From DASWJQ01 sp036397095 (GTDB taxonomy: Bacteria; Chloroflexota; Anaerolineae; Anaerolineales; E44-bin32): DNA of 56,453 bases. The position numbers and the translations under genes are program-made. The notes below the pieces were generated by a model. That model was not told the DNA's origin. It made no database searches and was given only the letters and a program-made list of their open reading frames with translations. Each line of letters opens with the position of its first letter. Position 1 is the stretch's first letter. Shown here piece by piece: positions 1 to 7,606 of the stretch. The stretch spans positions 1 through 56,453 of the forward strand of contig DASWJQ010000178.1 in assembly GCA_036397095.1 (NCBI GenBank), given 5' to 3'.

Positions 1-65
1 TAGCTCAATGGCAGAGCGCTGGTCTGTGGAACCAGTCGTTGGGGGTTCGAATCCCCTCGCCCACC
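1..65 (+). tRNA. tRNA-His (GTG), 5' end cut by the window edge
   Basis: The anticodon stem (19-23 with 31-35) encloses a seven-base loop whose anticodon is GTG (26-28), which reads His codons. The T stem is 41-45 with 53-57, around the TTCGAAT loop. The 3' acceptor strand is 58-64 and is followed by C65. A discriminator C is the hallmark of tRNA-His. CCA is not encoded. The 5' acceptor strand and the extra G-1 lie outside the window. Confidence 0.93.
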
Positions 66-72
66 CCTGACT

Positions 73-96
73 TAAGGCGCTCTCCAGAGCGCCTTA
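73..96 (+). terminator. hairpin just downstream of tRNA-His
   Basis: Perfect 10-bp inverted repeat (TAAGGCGCTC / GAGCGCCTTA) with a 4-nt loop, starting eight bases after the tRNA. There is no clear T-tract after the stem. It is a plausible tRNA 3' processing or termination hairpin rather than a textbook Rho-independent terminator. Confidence 0.5.
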
Positions 97-669
97 CTCA
101 TGCCTACCGCTGAGCCTCGAGCCCGTGGCGGCACCAAGCACCAGGCGCAAAGCCGTTGCTCATCAAGATCCTATTCGGACACAGGGGCCCATGATGGATT
201 CCCGTGATTTCTCGGGCAAGCCACGGCGTGCCCCTAGATGCTGCGTCGCCTGATCGTCCATCGTCAATGGTCAGTTGTCCAACGACCATCACCCAGTCCC
301 GAATCCCTAATCCCCCACCACCCATCCCCTGTCACCTGACACTTCCTAACCTGTCCCTTAACAGACTGCCGCCCGAACCTTTGCCGGAGGGAGGAAGAGA
401 AGAAAGGGTCGGGCGGACAAGTCTGGGTATTGGATTGTAAAGTGCTCTGTACCCACCGCTACTTTAGCACGCAGCCCCGCTGCCATACCTTACAGCGAGC
501 TTGCAGCTTTCCCACAAGTGGCACGCTGCGTGCAATAATCTTGACGAACCTTAACACGGGCAACCTCCGCCCGTAACTCCACTCTCGCCTTGGTCGCCAT
601 CCGGCGACCTTGTGCGTTAATATTCATGTGGCCCACAAACATTCCTTGGCACCAGAAAGGACCGGCACG
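97..669. other. gene-poor stretch
   Basis: About 570 bases in which none of the open frames has a convincing ribosome binding site, protein-like composition or recognisable motif. A perfect 6-bp palindrome, GCACGC-T-GCGTGC, lies at 521-533. A TTAATATT stretch near 617-624 could be a -10 region for the small ORF that follows, but no matching -35 is seen. I see nothing else supportable. Confidence 0.5.
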
Positions 670-927
670 ATGCAGCCAGCAGCCTGCGACGACTCCCAAC
701 GCGAGGTTGAGGCCGCCTTGGCCGAGTGGGAGCGCTTGCGCCTCCCTCCTAGCGAGCCGGCCAAAGATCCCAGCCGGCGCCGCACACCGGTTATGGGCGG
801 CGACCTGCGGTCGCGCTTTTACGAAACGATCGGCCGGCAAGAGGCCGCCGGCCGCCGCTACCGCACCGCAGTGCGCCGGCTGGCCGAATGCCTGCGCAGC
901 CAGCGGGCCGCCACCAGAACGCCATAG
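670..927 (+). CDS. hypothetical small basic protein upstream of mvaD
   Basis: An 85-residue frame from the ATG at 670, ending 14 nt before the mvaD start. The predicted product is helical and rich in Arg, Ala and Glu, with two amphipathic stretches (roughly residues 8-22 and 46-78), and has no recognisable domain. An in-frame ATG at 610 would add 20 residues of poor composition, so 670 is preferred. The Shine-Dalgarno sequence is weak. It may be a leader-like gene co-transcribed with mvaD or a chance frame. The GC-rich setting makes spurious frames common, so support is modest. Confidence 0.35.
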   Translation: MQPAACDDSQREVEAALAEWERLRLPPSEPAKDPSRRRTPVMGGDLRSRFYETIGRQEAAGRRYRTAVRRLAECLRSQRAATRTP

Positions 928-941
928 CCCCGGCGCGCCCC

Positions 942-1943
942 ATGCCCACCGGTCCCAGTGCGACCGCCGTCGCCCACCCCAACATAGCTTTCATTAAGTA
1001 CTGGGGCAACCAGGATGACGCACTGCGTCTGCCGGCCAACGATTCGCTTTCGATGACGCTGGGCGGGCTGCAAACCACGACTTCGGTCACGCTGGCGCCC
1101 GATGACCAGTCCGACGAAGCGACACTCAATGGAAACCGTCTGACAGGACCGGCCCTCGAGCGCATCAGACGTCATCTGGATCTGATCCGCCGCCGCGCCG
1201 GCCGTCGGGAGTGCGCAGTTGTCATCTCGGCAAACGACTTCCCCACCGGTTCAGGCGTTGCCTCGTCGGCCTCAGGCTTCGCTGCCCTGACCGTCGCCGC
1301 CTGCGCAGCGTACGGCCTGGACCTGCCGGCGGCCGAGCTTTCCCGGTTGGCCCGCCGCGGGTCCGGTTCCGCCTGCCGCTCCTTGTTCGGCGGTTTCGTC
1401 GTGTGGCCGGCCACCGGCGACGATGCCACCAGCCATGGACAGCCACTGGCGGCGGCCGATCATTGGCCGCTCGTCGATTGGGTGGTGGTTGTCGACCGCT
1501 CTGCCAAGCATGTCGGGTCGACTGCCGGCCACCAGCTTGCAACCAGCAGCAGCCTGCAGCCATCGCGAGTGCAGACCTGCCCGCATCGGCTGGCGGTGGC
1601 CACACAGGCCATCCTGGCCCGCGACTTTGCGCAGCTGGCCGAGGTCGCCGAACTCGACAGCGACCTAATGCACGCCGTCATGATGACCAGTTCGCCACCG
1701 ATCTTGTACTGGCAGCCGGCCAGCATACGGGTCATGCACCAAGTCCGGGGTTTACGTCGCGCCGGAACCCCGGTCTTCTATACTTTGGATGCCGGCGCCA
1801 ACCCGCACTGCCTGTGCCCGGCCGAGTCGGCGGAAGACGTCGGGCGGGCGCTTGAATCTGTCCCGGGGGTTGTTGGCCTTCTGCGGGCCGAGGTCGGCGG
1901 ACCCGCCCGGATCCTGTCAACCGTAGTTGATCAAGCCGGATGA
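942..1943 (+). CDS. mvaD: diphosphomevalonate decarboxylase
   Basis: A 333-residue GHMP-superfamily enzyme that decarboxylates ATP-activated mevalonate diphosphate to isopentenyl diphosphate, the last step of the classical mevalonate pathway. The N-terminus (residues about 10-38) carries the family block AHPNIAFIKYWG followed by PANDSLSMTL. The ATP-binding loop is PTGSGVASSASG, and SGSACRSLFGGFV is the decarboxylase-specific segment. The ATG at 942 is preferred over an in-frame upstream ATG at 888 because the family begins just before AHPN. Its TGA stop overlaps the extended -10 of the next gene. Other mevalonate genes are not in the window. In many bacteria dxr of the competing MEP pathway sits beside rseP, so mvaD here is notable. 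Confidence 0.93.
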   Translation: MPTGPSATAVAHPNIAFIKYWGNQDDALRLPANDSLSMTLGGLQTTTSVTLAPDDQSDEATLNGNRLTGPALERIRRHLDLIRRRAGRRECAVVISANDFPTGSGVASSASGFAALTVAACAAYGLDLPAAELSRLARRGSGSACRSLFGGFVVWPATGDDATSHGQPLAAADHWPLVDWVVVVDRSAKHVGSTAGHQLATSSSLQPSRVQTCPHRLAVATQAILARDFAQLAEVAELDSDLMHAVMMTSSPPILYWQPASIRVMHQVRGLRRAGTPVFYTLDAGANPHCLCPAESAEDVGRALESVPGVVGLLRAEVGGPARILSTVVDQAG

Positions 1944-1949
1944 TATAAT
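1941..1949 (+). promoter_or_regulatory. extended -10 promoter for rseP
   Basis: TGATATAAT is a perfect extended -10 (TGn plus TATAAT), and its TG is part of the mvaD stop codon. No good -35 is seen at 16-18 nt, as expected for extended -10 promoters. Initiation near 1956 would leave a leader of about 30 nt with GGAAAGG (1973-1979) ahead of the TTG start. Confidence 0.6.
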
Positions 1950-1986
1950 TCGGTTTCTGTGTCGGTAGGCCGGGAAAGGCAGGGCA

Positions 1987-3036
1987 TTGGTCGATTTCGT
2001 AGTCTTCGTGGCGATCCTGTCAGCCCTACTTTTGGGCCACGAACTGGGTCACTTCTTCGCCGCCAAGGCAGGCGGAGTCGAGGTCGAGGAACTCGGCTTT
2101 GGCTTCCCGCCTCGCATGCTGACACTTTTCGAATTCCGCGGCACCAAGTACACCCTTAATTGGCTGCCATTTGGCGGCTTTATCCGGCCTAAAGGTGAGA
2201 ACGACCCTGCGGTCCCTGGCGGCTTGGCCGGCGCCAGCAAGGGCGTGCGCGCTGCCGTCCTGCTAGCCGGGCCGGCCGCCAACATATTCCTGGCATTCGT
2301 CGCCTTCACCGCCGCCTATGCGCTGGCGGCGCCCGACCCCGAAAGGGTCATGGTGACTGAGGTGGCGGCCGCCTCGCCCGCGGCCGAGGCCGGTCTGCAA
2401 GTGGGCGACATTATCGAGGCGGTTGACGGCGCCCCAATCCAGAGCTTCGATCAGCTGCAAGAAGTGGTGGGTGCCCATCTGGGCCAGACCATCCGGCTCG
2501 GCATTGACCGCGATGGGCAAAGCTTGCAAGTCAATCTGGTTCCCCGCGCCGAGCCGCCACCCAACGAAGGCGCCATCGGCATCCTGCTTGGCCACCCGCG
2601 GCGCATCCTTGGCCCGGTTGAATCGATTCAGTTGGGCTGGCAGTCGACTCAGCTCCAGGTGGTCGAAATCCTGCGACTGCCCGCCAGGCTGATCGAGGGC
2701 GACGTCGCCCCCGAACAGGCTCGGGTCAGTGGGTTCAAGGGCATGTACGACATGTTGGCCTGGGCCGGCGAGATTGATCGCAACGCCGAACGGCCCTTCC
2801 TCACTCTCAATCTGGTTGGCGTGATCAGCGCTGGGCTGGCCATCGCCAACCTGCTTCCGATCCCAGCCCTCGACGGCGGCCGGCTCATGTTTGTGGCCTT
2901 TGAATTGGTCTTCCGGCGCCGTATTGCCCCCGAAAAGGAAGGCCTGGCCCATTTGATCGGGTTCGCCCTGCTGTTGTTGTTGATGGTGTACATCAACTTC
3001 CAGGACTTCGTGAATCCGATTTCGTTACCTCGCTAG
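1987..3036 (+). CDS. rseP: site-2 intramembrane zinc metalloprotease, RseP family
   Basis: A 349-residue membrane protease that cleaves transmembrane segments, for example of anti-sigma factors. The first membrane helix contains the zinc-binding HELGH motif (H18, E19, H22). A second hydrophobic segment follows near residues 85-110. One PDZ domain spans about 118-190, with the PAAEAGLQVGDIIEAVDG block. The second conserved zinc-ligand motif is in NLLPIPALDGGRL, and a last helix ends the protein. Start is TTG at 1987 behind GGAAAGG. No better ATG exists upstream of the HELGH helix. It is followed after 4 nt by a HEAT-repeat gene, so the two are probably co-transcribed. Family identity is clear; the substrate is unknown. 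Confidence 0.92.
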   Translation: MVDFVVFVAILSALLLGHELGHFFAAKAGGVEVEELGFGFPPRMLTLFEFRGTKYTLNWLPFGGFIRPKGENDPAVPGGLAGASKGVRAAVLLAGPAANIFLAFVAFTAAYALAAPDPERVMVTEVAAASPAAEAGLQVGDIIEAVDGAPIQSFDQLQEVVGAHLGQTIRLGIDRDGQSLQVNLVPRAEPPPNEGAIGILLGHPRRILGPVESIQLGWQSTQLQVVEILRLPARLIEGDVAPEQARVSGFKGMYDMLAWAGEIDRNAERPFLTLNLVGVISAGLAIANLLPIPALDGGRLMFVAFELVFRRRIAPEKEGLAHLIGFALLLLLMVYINFQDFVNPISLPR

Positions 3037-3040
3037 CAAG

Positions 3041-4009
3041 ATGCCCGAGACCACCTATTTTGAAGACGTCCTTATGGGGCTGTTTGACCCGGAGCAGCCG
3101 CTCGAGCCGGCCCGGTTGGCCGAGCTGTCCGACCTTGATAGGACGCACGCCTCCCTCTTCAAACGTGCCTGGCTCAACTGTCCACCTGCCCGTCGGAAGG
3201 AGATCATCACCCGCTTGGGCGTGCTGGCCGAAGACCAGCTTGAATTCCTTTTTGACCGCGTCAACCGCCTGGTACTGGATGACCCGGAACCGGCCGTGCG
3301 ACGCCAGGCCATTGCCAACCTGTGGGAGGTCGACGACGCACGGCTGGGGAACACCTTGGTGCAAATCGCGGAAACCGATCCGGAGGACAGCGTTCGCCAG
3401 CAGGCGGTGTCGGCCTTGGGCCGTTTCGTCTACCTGGGTGAACTCGCTAAGATTCCATCCCCACTGATGCGTCGGATCGAGTCAGCCCTGTTCGCCATCC
3501 TGGAGCGGCCAAACGAACCGGCCCAAGTGCAGCGGGAAGCGCTCCAGTCTCTCGGCTACTCATCACGGGCCGAAGTCAAGCCGGCCATTGAAGCCGCCTT
3601 GGCTTCGGCAGACGCCGTCAACCGACGTGCCGGGTTGGTGGCGGCCGGTCGCAGTGCCGATCCGCACTGGGCGCAGCCGGTGCTTGACCGGTTGGCCGAC
3701 CCCGAACCTCGCCTGCGTGAAGAAGCCGCCCGGGCTGCCGGTGAACTCGAACTGCGCAAGGCGGTTCCTGAACTGGTGGATTTGTTAGAGGATATCGACG
3801 CAGCCGTACAGCAGGCCGCCATCTGGTCACTGGGTCAAGTCGGCGGCAGGCGCGCCACCAACGTCCTCAACGAGCTGGCCGAAAGCGGCACGCAACCTCA
3901 GAATGCCGACTTGATCGAAGAGGCCCTCGAGTATCTGGCGTTCCTTGAGGGCACCCCTGACCTGACGCTGATGGAGTACGACCCCGAGGACGATACCGAC
4001 GAGGTCTAG
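3041..4009 (+). CDS. HEAT-repeat protein
   Basis: A 322-residue protein made mostly of alpha-helical HEAT/PBS-lyase-type repeats. Recurring units of the form D-PEPAVRRQAIANLWEV, DPEDSVRQQAVSALGRF, DPEPRLREEAARAAGEL and DIDAAVQQAAIWSLGQVG are visible from about residue 78 to 280. It has no signal peptide or membrane segment, and the C-terminus is very acidic (EYDPEDDTDEV). Such solenoids are protein-interaction scaffolds with no catalytic function of their own. The ATG is 4 nt after the rseP stop, suggesting one mRNA and perhaps a functional link to the protease. It converges with the M23 gene on the other strand. Confidence 0.8.
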   Translation: MPETTYFEDVLMGLFDPEQPLEPARLAELSDLDRTHASLFKRAWLNCPPARRKEIITRLGVLAEDQLEFLFDRVNRLVLDDPEPAVRRQAIANLWEVDDARLGNTLVQIAETDPEDSVRQQAVSALGRFVYLGELAKIPSPLMRRIESALFAILERPNEPAQVQREALQSLGYSSRAEVKPAIEAALASADAVNRRAGLVAAGRSADPHWAQPVLDRLADPEPRLREEAARAAGELELRKAVPELVDLLEDIDAAVQQAAIWSLGQVGGRRATNVLNELAESGTQPQNADLIEEALEYLAFLEGTPDLTLMEYDPEDDTDEV

Positions 4010-4030
4010 CCCCCTCCTGCGCTTGACGAG

Positions 4031-5653
4031 CTAGAAGTCCCGCTCTCCGACTATCCGTGCCAACTGCATGCCATCGGATCCGGCGCCCCGCCAAGCCACA
4101 CCCTCATACCCCTGGGACGCCGCCAGTGGGTGGGCAAAGGCCGCACCGATACCAGGCTGGTCCCGAAGCAGCCCATAGTAGGCCCGGTACTGGCGCCCCT
4201 TGACCTCTGGTGGAACATCCGAGGCAGGATTGCTGAATTCGGTAATCATGAGTAGTTTGCCCGGGAACCGGTCCTGCACATGGCGAAATGCCAGTCCGCC
4301 GTCCGGGCTGTTCAAACCGGTCTCCGTTACCCAGTGGCAAATTACGCCGACCCAATCGGCGGCCGCCGCCGCCGAATCGGCCTGCTCAAGAAACGGCATC
4401 GCGTCGGACCGCCAGCCAGAGAGATGGCCCCCCGGCGACAGGCCCGGAAAGCCGAACTTCGCCTCGGGCATCGCCTGCCGCAGCCCGGTCAGCACTTCCA
4501 GGAACCAGGTCGCGTACTCCTGCCCACCGCGCCAGCTCCGGTTCCAGCCCTCAAGTTGGAGGTTGGGCGCCGTGCCCACTTCGAAATAGCGCACACCGTG
4601 CTCGTAGAGGCGGCTTGCCGGCTCGGTTACAGCCGCCAGGAAAGCTGGTGGGCCGACGGAGTCCTGGCTGAAGTCGTGCGCCAGACGCACGACAATCAAC
4701 ATCGACGGACGAAGCGACCGCAGCTGCTCGATGGAGGCCACCGGTTCGGTCAGATTGACTTTGACAGCCTCGACGCGGGCCGTTTGCAGCAGACGGAAGT
4801 CCGCCTCCTCCAGCGGCCCATCCACCGGGCCATGCACCCCAATCAGACAGCGCTCAGCGGACCATGAAGGCGCCATCTCCTTTGTGCGCTTGCTATCAGG
4901 CCAGACCATGAATTCAGTCGGATCGATCACGTCCTTTGGATACTTGGTCTCTTTGCGCGCCGTGGCGCCATCCTGCTTGAGCGTAAAGTGCAGGTGGTGG
5001 GCGGTCGAGGCGCCGGTTGAATCGGCCAGCCCAATAACTTGGCCGGCGGCAATCTCTTGCTCGGGCTGCACCAGCGCCCTGGCCAGGTGGCCATAGACCG
5101 TCCGGTAGCCGTGCGCGTGTCGAATCCGGATGTGAATTCCGTACGCGTGCGTCTTGGGATTCGTGTGCACCAAGTAGACCGTGCCTTCAGCACAGGCGTA
5201 GACATTGGTGTTGGGCAGTGCACGGATGTCGAGCCCTTCATGCCCGGGCATGCCGAAACGCGTGTAGATCTGGGGGTTGGCGCCGAATTTCTGGGTCACG
5301 ATCGGGTAGTCGGTCGGCCAAAGTAAATAGAAGGGGCGTTGCCGCTGGCCATAGCGATCTTCCGCCTCGAGGCGGACCTTGAGCGCTTGCCGCAGTTGAC
5401 GCGGGTTCGAGGCCGCCACCGGATCGAGTCGGATGCCGGGATGCCGCTGCTCGACCCAGATTGCCAGGTCGGCGAACTGCCCCCTCTCCTTCTCCGCCAA
5501 CGGGAAGGTGATGACCTGAGACGGCGCCATGTAATTGGCCGCAGTCTCGCGGTTGGAGGTCAGGTTGCAGCCATAGGCCAGGACATAGTCGCGGCAGGCG
5601 CGCACCCATTCCCAGTAGTTGTCTTCGGGCAGCAGGATAATTTGGAAGTTCAC
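4031..5653 (-). CDS. M23 peptidase-like protein fused to a C-terminal barrel-like domain
   Basis: A 540-residue protein. Residues about 105-250 form an M23 (LytM-type) zinc peptidase domain: H138 and D142 in GHEGLDI give the HxxxD motif, YGHL supplies H189, and HHLHF supplies the HxH pair (H220, H222). Residues about 265-540 resemble a TIM-barrel glycoside-hydrolase-like fold, with alternating beta/alpha phrases such as YFEVGTAPN and LLMITEFSNPAS. There is no signal peptide at the chosen GTG start (5653), so export is not evident. M23 enzymes cleave peptidoglycan cross-links, but the substrate here is unknown. The start lies 12 nt after the radC stop, consistent with an operon. The first 100 residues are not recognised. 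Confidence 0.75.
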   Translation of the reverse strand: MNFQIILLPEDNYWEWVRACRDYVLAYGCNLTSNRETAANYMAPSQVITFPLAEKERGQFADLAIWVEQRHPGIRLDPVAASNPRQLRQALKVRLEAEDRYGQRQRPFYLLWPTDYPIVTQKFGANPQIYTRFGMPGHEGLDIRALPNTNVYACAEGTVYLVHTNPKTHAYGIHIRIRHAHGYRTVYGHLARALVQPEQEIAAGQVIGLADSTGASTAHHLHFTLKQDGATARKETKYPKDVIDPTEFMVWPDSKRTKEMAPSWSAERCLIGVHGPVDGPLEEADFRLLQTARVEAVKVNLTEPVASIEQLRSLRPSMLIVVRLAHDFSQDSVGPPAFLAAVTEPASRLYEHGVRYFEVGTAPNLQLEGWNRSWRGGQEYATWFLEVLTGLRQAMPEAKFGFPGLSPGGHLSGWRSDAMPFLEQADSAAAAADWVGVICHWVTETGLNSPDGGLAFRHVQDRFPGKLLMITEFSNPASDVPPEVKGRQYRAYYGLLRDQPGIGAAFAHPLAASQGYEGVAWRGAGSDGMQLARIVGERDF

Positions 5654-5665
5654 GACGACAGTGCC

Positions 5666-6376
5666 TCAGGCAGCCGGGAACGCCAGCCCCTTGGCCTTCA
5701 TCGAGACATAGCGGCCCTGCCCAATCACCAGATGGTCGAGCACCTCAATGTCAAGCAGCCGGCCGGCTTCGATGATGGCCTTGGTAACGGAGACATCCTC
5801 CGGGCTGGGAGTCGGGTCCCCACTTGGATGGTTGTGTACGATCAGCACGGCGGCGGCATTGAGCCGGACCGGATCGCGGAATACCTCACCAATCCGGATC
5901 CAGGAAGTGTTGAGCGAGCCACGATAGACCTCGGCCACCCTCAACAACCGGTTGCGGGTATCGAGGATCAAGACGCGCAGGTGCTCGCGTTCCAGACCAC
6001 CCATTTCATAGAGCAGCAGACTGGCGGCATCGTCCGGCGACTGGATCGTGGGACGCTCATCGGGCGTGGCCACGGCAATCCTGCGCCCCAGCTCGATGGC
6101 CGCCTTAAGTTGTGCAGCTTTGGCGGGTCCCAGACCGCGATAAGCTCGCAGGCTGTCGTAGCTCATTCTCTGCAATCCCGCCAAACCGCCGGCGTCGATC
6201 AACACCTTCTGCGCCAGCTGGACGGCATTCAACCCGCGTATGCCGGCTCGCAACAGGATGGCGACCAATTCGGCGTTGGCCAACGCCTCCGGCCCCAACC
6301 GGGAAAGCCTTTCACGCGGCCGATCGCCAGTGGCCAGATCGCGGATCCGGTAGCGGCCAGACCCTTTCTCCTGCAC
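5666..6376 (-). CDS. radC: RadC family JAB1/MPN metalloprotein
   Basis: A 236-residue protein of the RadC (YeeS/YsxA-like) family. A helix-hairpin-helix-like N-terminal region (SRLGPEALANAELVAILLRAGI and YRGLGPAKAAQLKAA) precedes the MPN domain. The JAMM zinc signature VHNHPSGDPTPSPEDVSVT is intact. The frame is open further upstream, but GTG at 6376 is chosen because GGGGAGGGGG sits 5 nt before it and the family begins here with the RIRDL block. Family members have been linked to DNA repair or plasmid functions, but the biochemical role is unproven. It heads a two-gene minus-strand unit with the M23 gene. Confidence 0.88.
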   Translation of the reverse strand: MQEKGSGRYRIRDLATGDRPRERLSRLGPEALANAELVAILLRAGIRGLNAVQLAQKVLIDAGGLAGLQRMSYDSLRAYRGLGPAKAAQLKAAIELGRRIAVATPDERPTIQSPDDAASLLLYEMGGLEREHLRVLILDTRNRLLRVAEVYRGSLNTSWIRIGEVFRDPVRLNAAAVLIVHNHPSGDPTPSPEDVSVTKAIIEAGRLLDIEVLDHLVIGQGRYVSMKAKGLAFPAA

Positions 6377-6412
6377 GACGCCCCCTCCCCCTGACTGCTC
6401 GCGTCGCGTGCG

Positions 6413-6418
6413 ACTATA
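6413..6418 (-). promoter_or_regulatory. -10 element for radC
   Basis: On the minus strand the hexamer TATAGT is seen about 37 nt ahead of the GTG start at 6376. The predicted start near 6405 leaves a short leader containing the G-rich Shine-Dalgarno sequence. No clear -35 is seen. Confidence 0.4.
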
Positions 6419-6469
6419 CTCCAGCCCCCCGACCCGGTCAACGCCGGCCGAAGGGCCTTTCGATGCACA

Positions 6470-6478
6470 TGCTATAAT
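6470..6478 (+). promoter_or_regulatory. extended -10 promoter for the zinc-ribbon membrane protein
   Basis: TGCTATAAT is a perfect TGn-TATAAT element. It is followed by AGGAGAGGGG (6491-6500) and the ATG at 6504. It is divergent from the radC promoter about 55 nt away. Confidence 0.6.
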
Positions 6479-6503
6479 CCGGCCGCTTCCAGGAGAGGGG
6501 TAC

Positions 6504-6998
6504 ATGCCGCCCAACCTGCAACTCAGCAACCTGGGGAACTTCTTCCTTTACTTGACGGCCTTTCTCGGGGCGTTTGTCGCCGCCTTATGGCTCAGCCTGA
6601 TCTTCTGGGCCTACCGCGATGTGCGCGAACGGACCGACGACCGGCTGTCCCACATCCTGGCAGCAGTCGTGGTGACGTTGCTCGGCCCACCTGGCCTGGT
6701 GATCTACCTCATCCTGCGCCCTCCGAAAACGCTAGATGAGGTCTACCAGCACACGCTCGAGGAAGAAGCGCTGCTCAGCGAGATCGAGCAACGACAGGTC
6801 TGTCCGGGCTGCGCTGCGCAGATCCAAGACGAGTGGCAAGTGTGCCCCCAATGCCACACGCGCCTGCGCAAGGCATGTACCAACTGCGGCTCGCTGCTGG
6901 AGCTCACCTGGCAATTGTGCCCTGTGTGCGCCTCTCCGGTTCCGGGCGCTCGCACTGAAGCGGCGGCCGAACCGGCCACAGCTCCCCCGTCCACTTAG
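6504..6998 (+). CDS. membrane protein with double zinc ribbon
   Basis: A 164-residue protein. Two hydrophobic segments (about residues 10-34 and 45-72) anchor it. A cytoplasmic-like C-terminal part carries four CxxC pairs: CPGC, CPQC, CTNC and CPVC. This is the pattern of a double zinc ribbon (DZANK type). The segment between is charged and helical (about 75-98), and the tail is Ala/Pro/Thr rich. The ATG at 6504 follows AGGAGAGG. An upstream in-frame ATG at 6408 lies before the promoter and is rejected. Zinc-ribbon membrane proteins of this kind are frequent in Chloroflexota, but the function is not known. Confidence 0.75.
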   Translation: MPPNLQLSNLGNFFLYLTAFLGAFVAALWLSLIFWAYRDVRERTDDRLSHILAAVVVTLLGPPGLVIYLILRPPKTLDEVYQHTLEEEALLSEIEQRQVCPGCAAQIQDEWQVCPQCHTRLRKACTNCGSLLELTWQLCPVCASPVPGARTEAAAEPATAPPST

Positions 6999-7090
6999 CA
7001 GACATCACCTGAAGTCTACGGCTGTCGTGTCCTTGGCGACAACTCGATGAGAGCGCTGGGACAGGCGCCCAAGCGCGGGCCAGTCCTGGA

Positions 7091-7579
7091 TTATGTCGCC
7101 CGGCGACGCCGTTCGTGCTCCACGACGCGCCGATACAGCGGATCACATTCGTCGGGTGCAATAGGTCCTCGCCAATCGACCATGGCGAAGGCTGCATGAA
7201 AGTATGGCGGCAGGTTGGCCAGGCAGAAGGCAATGCCGCCTTGGGGATCAGTTGAACCGAAGACTACCCCGCCAAGATGATGCAGCAGTATGGCGCCGGC
7301 ACACATCAAGCACGGTTCTAACGTAGTATAGAGCCGCATGGCATGTGCCTGCGGCCACAGTTCTTGGGGCACGGCGCGCAACGCTTCCATCTCGGCGTGA
7401 CGGGTCAGTTCGAGATTTGGCCGCCAGATCGCGTTCGCGCCGCGGGATATGACCTGGCCGTGGAGCACGATGACAGCGCCGATCGGCAGGTTTCCTTGTT
7501 GTTCCGCGGCCAGGGCCTGATCAATGGCTTGGCTGAGAAAAGCTGCCTCGTCGTCGGGGAGCGGGTCTGGGGGCGCCAT
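7091..7579 (-). CDS. nucleoside/tRNA adenosine deaminase family protein
   Basis: A 162-residue cytidine-deaminase-fold enzyme. Zinc ligands and catalytic Glu are visible as HAEMEAL and EPCLMCAGAIL. The N-terminal block AAEQQGNLPIGAVIVLHGQVI fits TadA and guanine-deaminase relatives. It may be TadA (A34 to I34 in tRNA-Arg) or a free nucleobase/nucleoside deaminase; the C-terminus (YFHAAFAMVDWRGP) looks more like the latter, so no symbol is given. The gene starts 27 nt after the enolase stop and is probably co-transcribed with it. No strong Shine-Dalgarno sequence is seen. It converges with the zinc-ribbon membrane gene. Confidence 0.85.
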   Translation of the reverse strand: MAPPDPLPDDEAAFLSQAIDQALAAEQQGNLPIGAVIVLHGQVISRGANAIWRPNLELTRHAEMEALRAVPQELWPQAHAMRLYTTLEPCLMCAGAILLHHLGGVVFGSTDPQGGIAFCLANLPPYFHAAFAMVDWRGPIAPDECDPLYRRVVEHERRRRAT

Positions 7580-7606
7580 GGCTAGCCGGCAGCGACCTAG
7601 TCCGAA

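Noticed and set aside
610..669. Upstream extension of the small ORF before mvaD
   Set aside because: The in-frame ATG at 610 adds 20 residues without a Shine-Dalgarno sequence; 670 is the better start.
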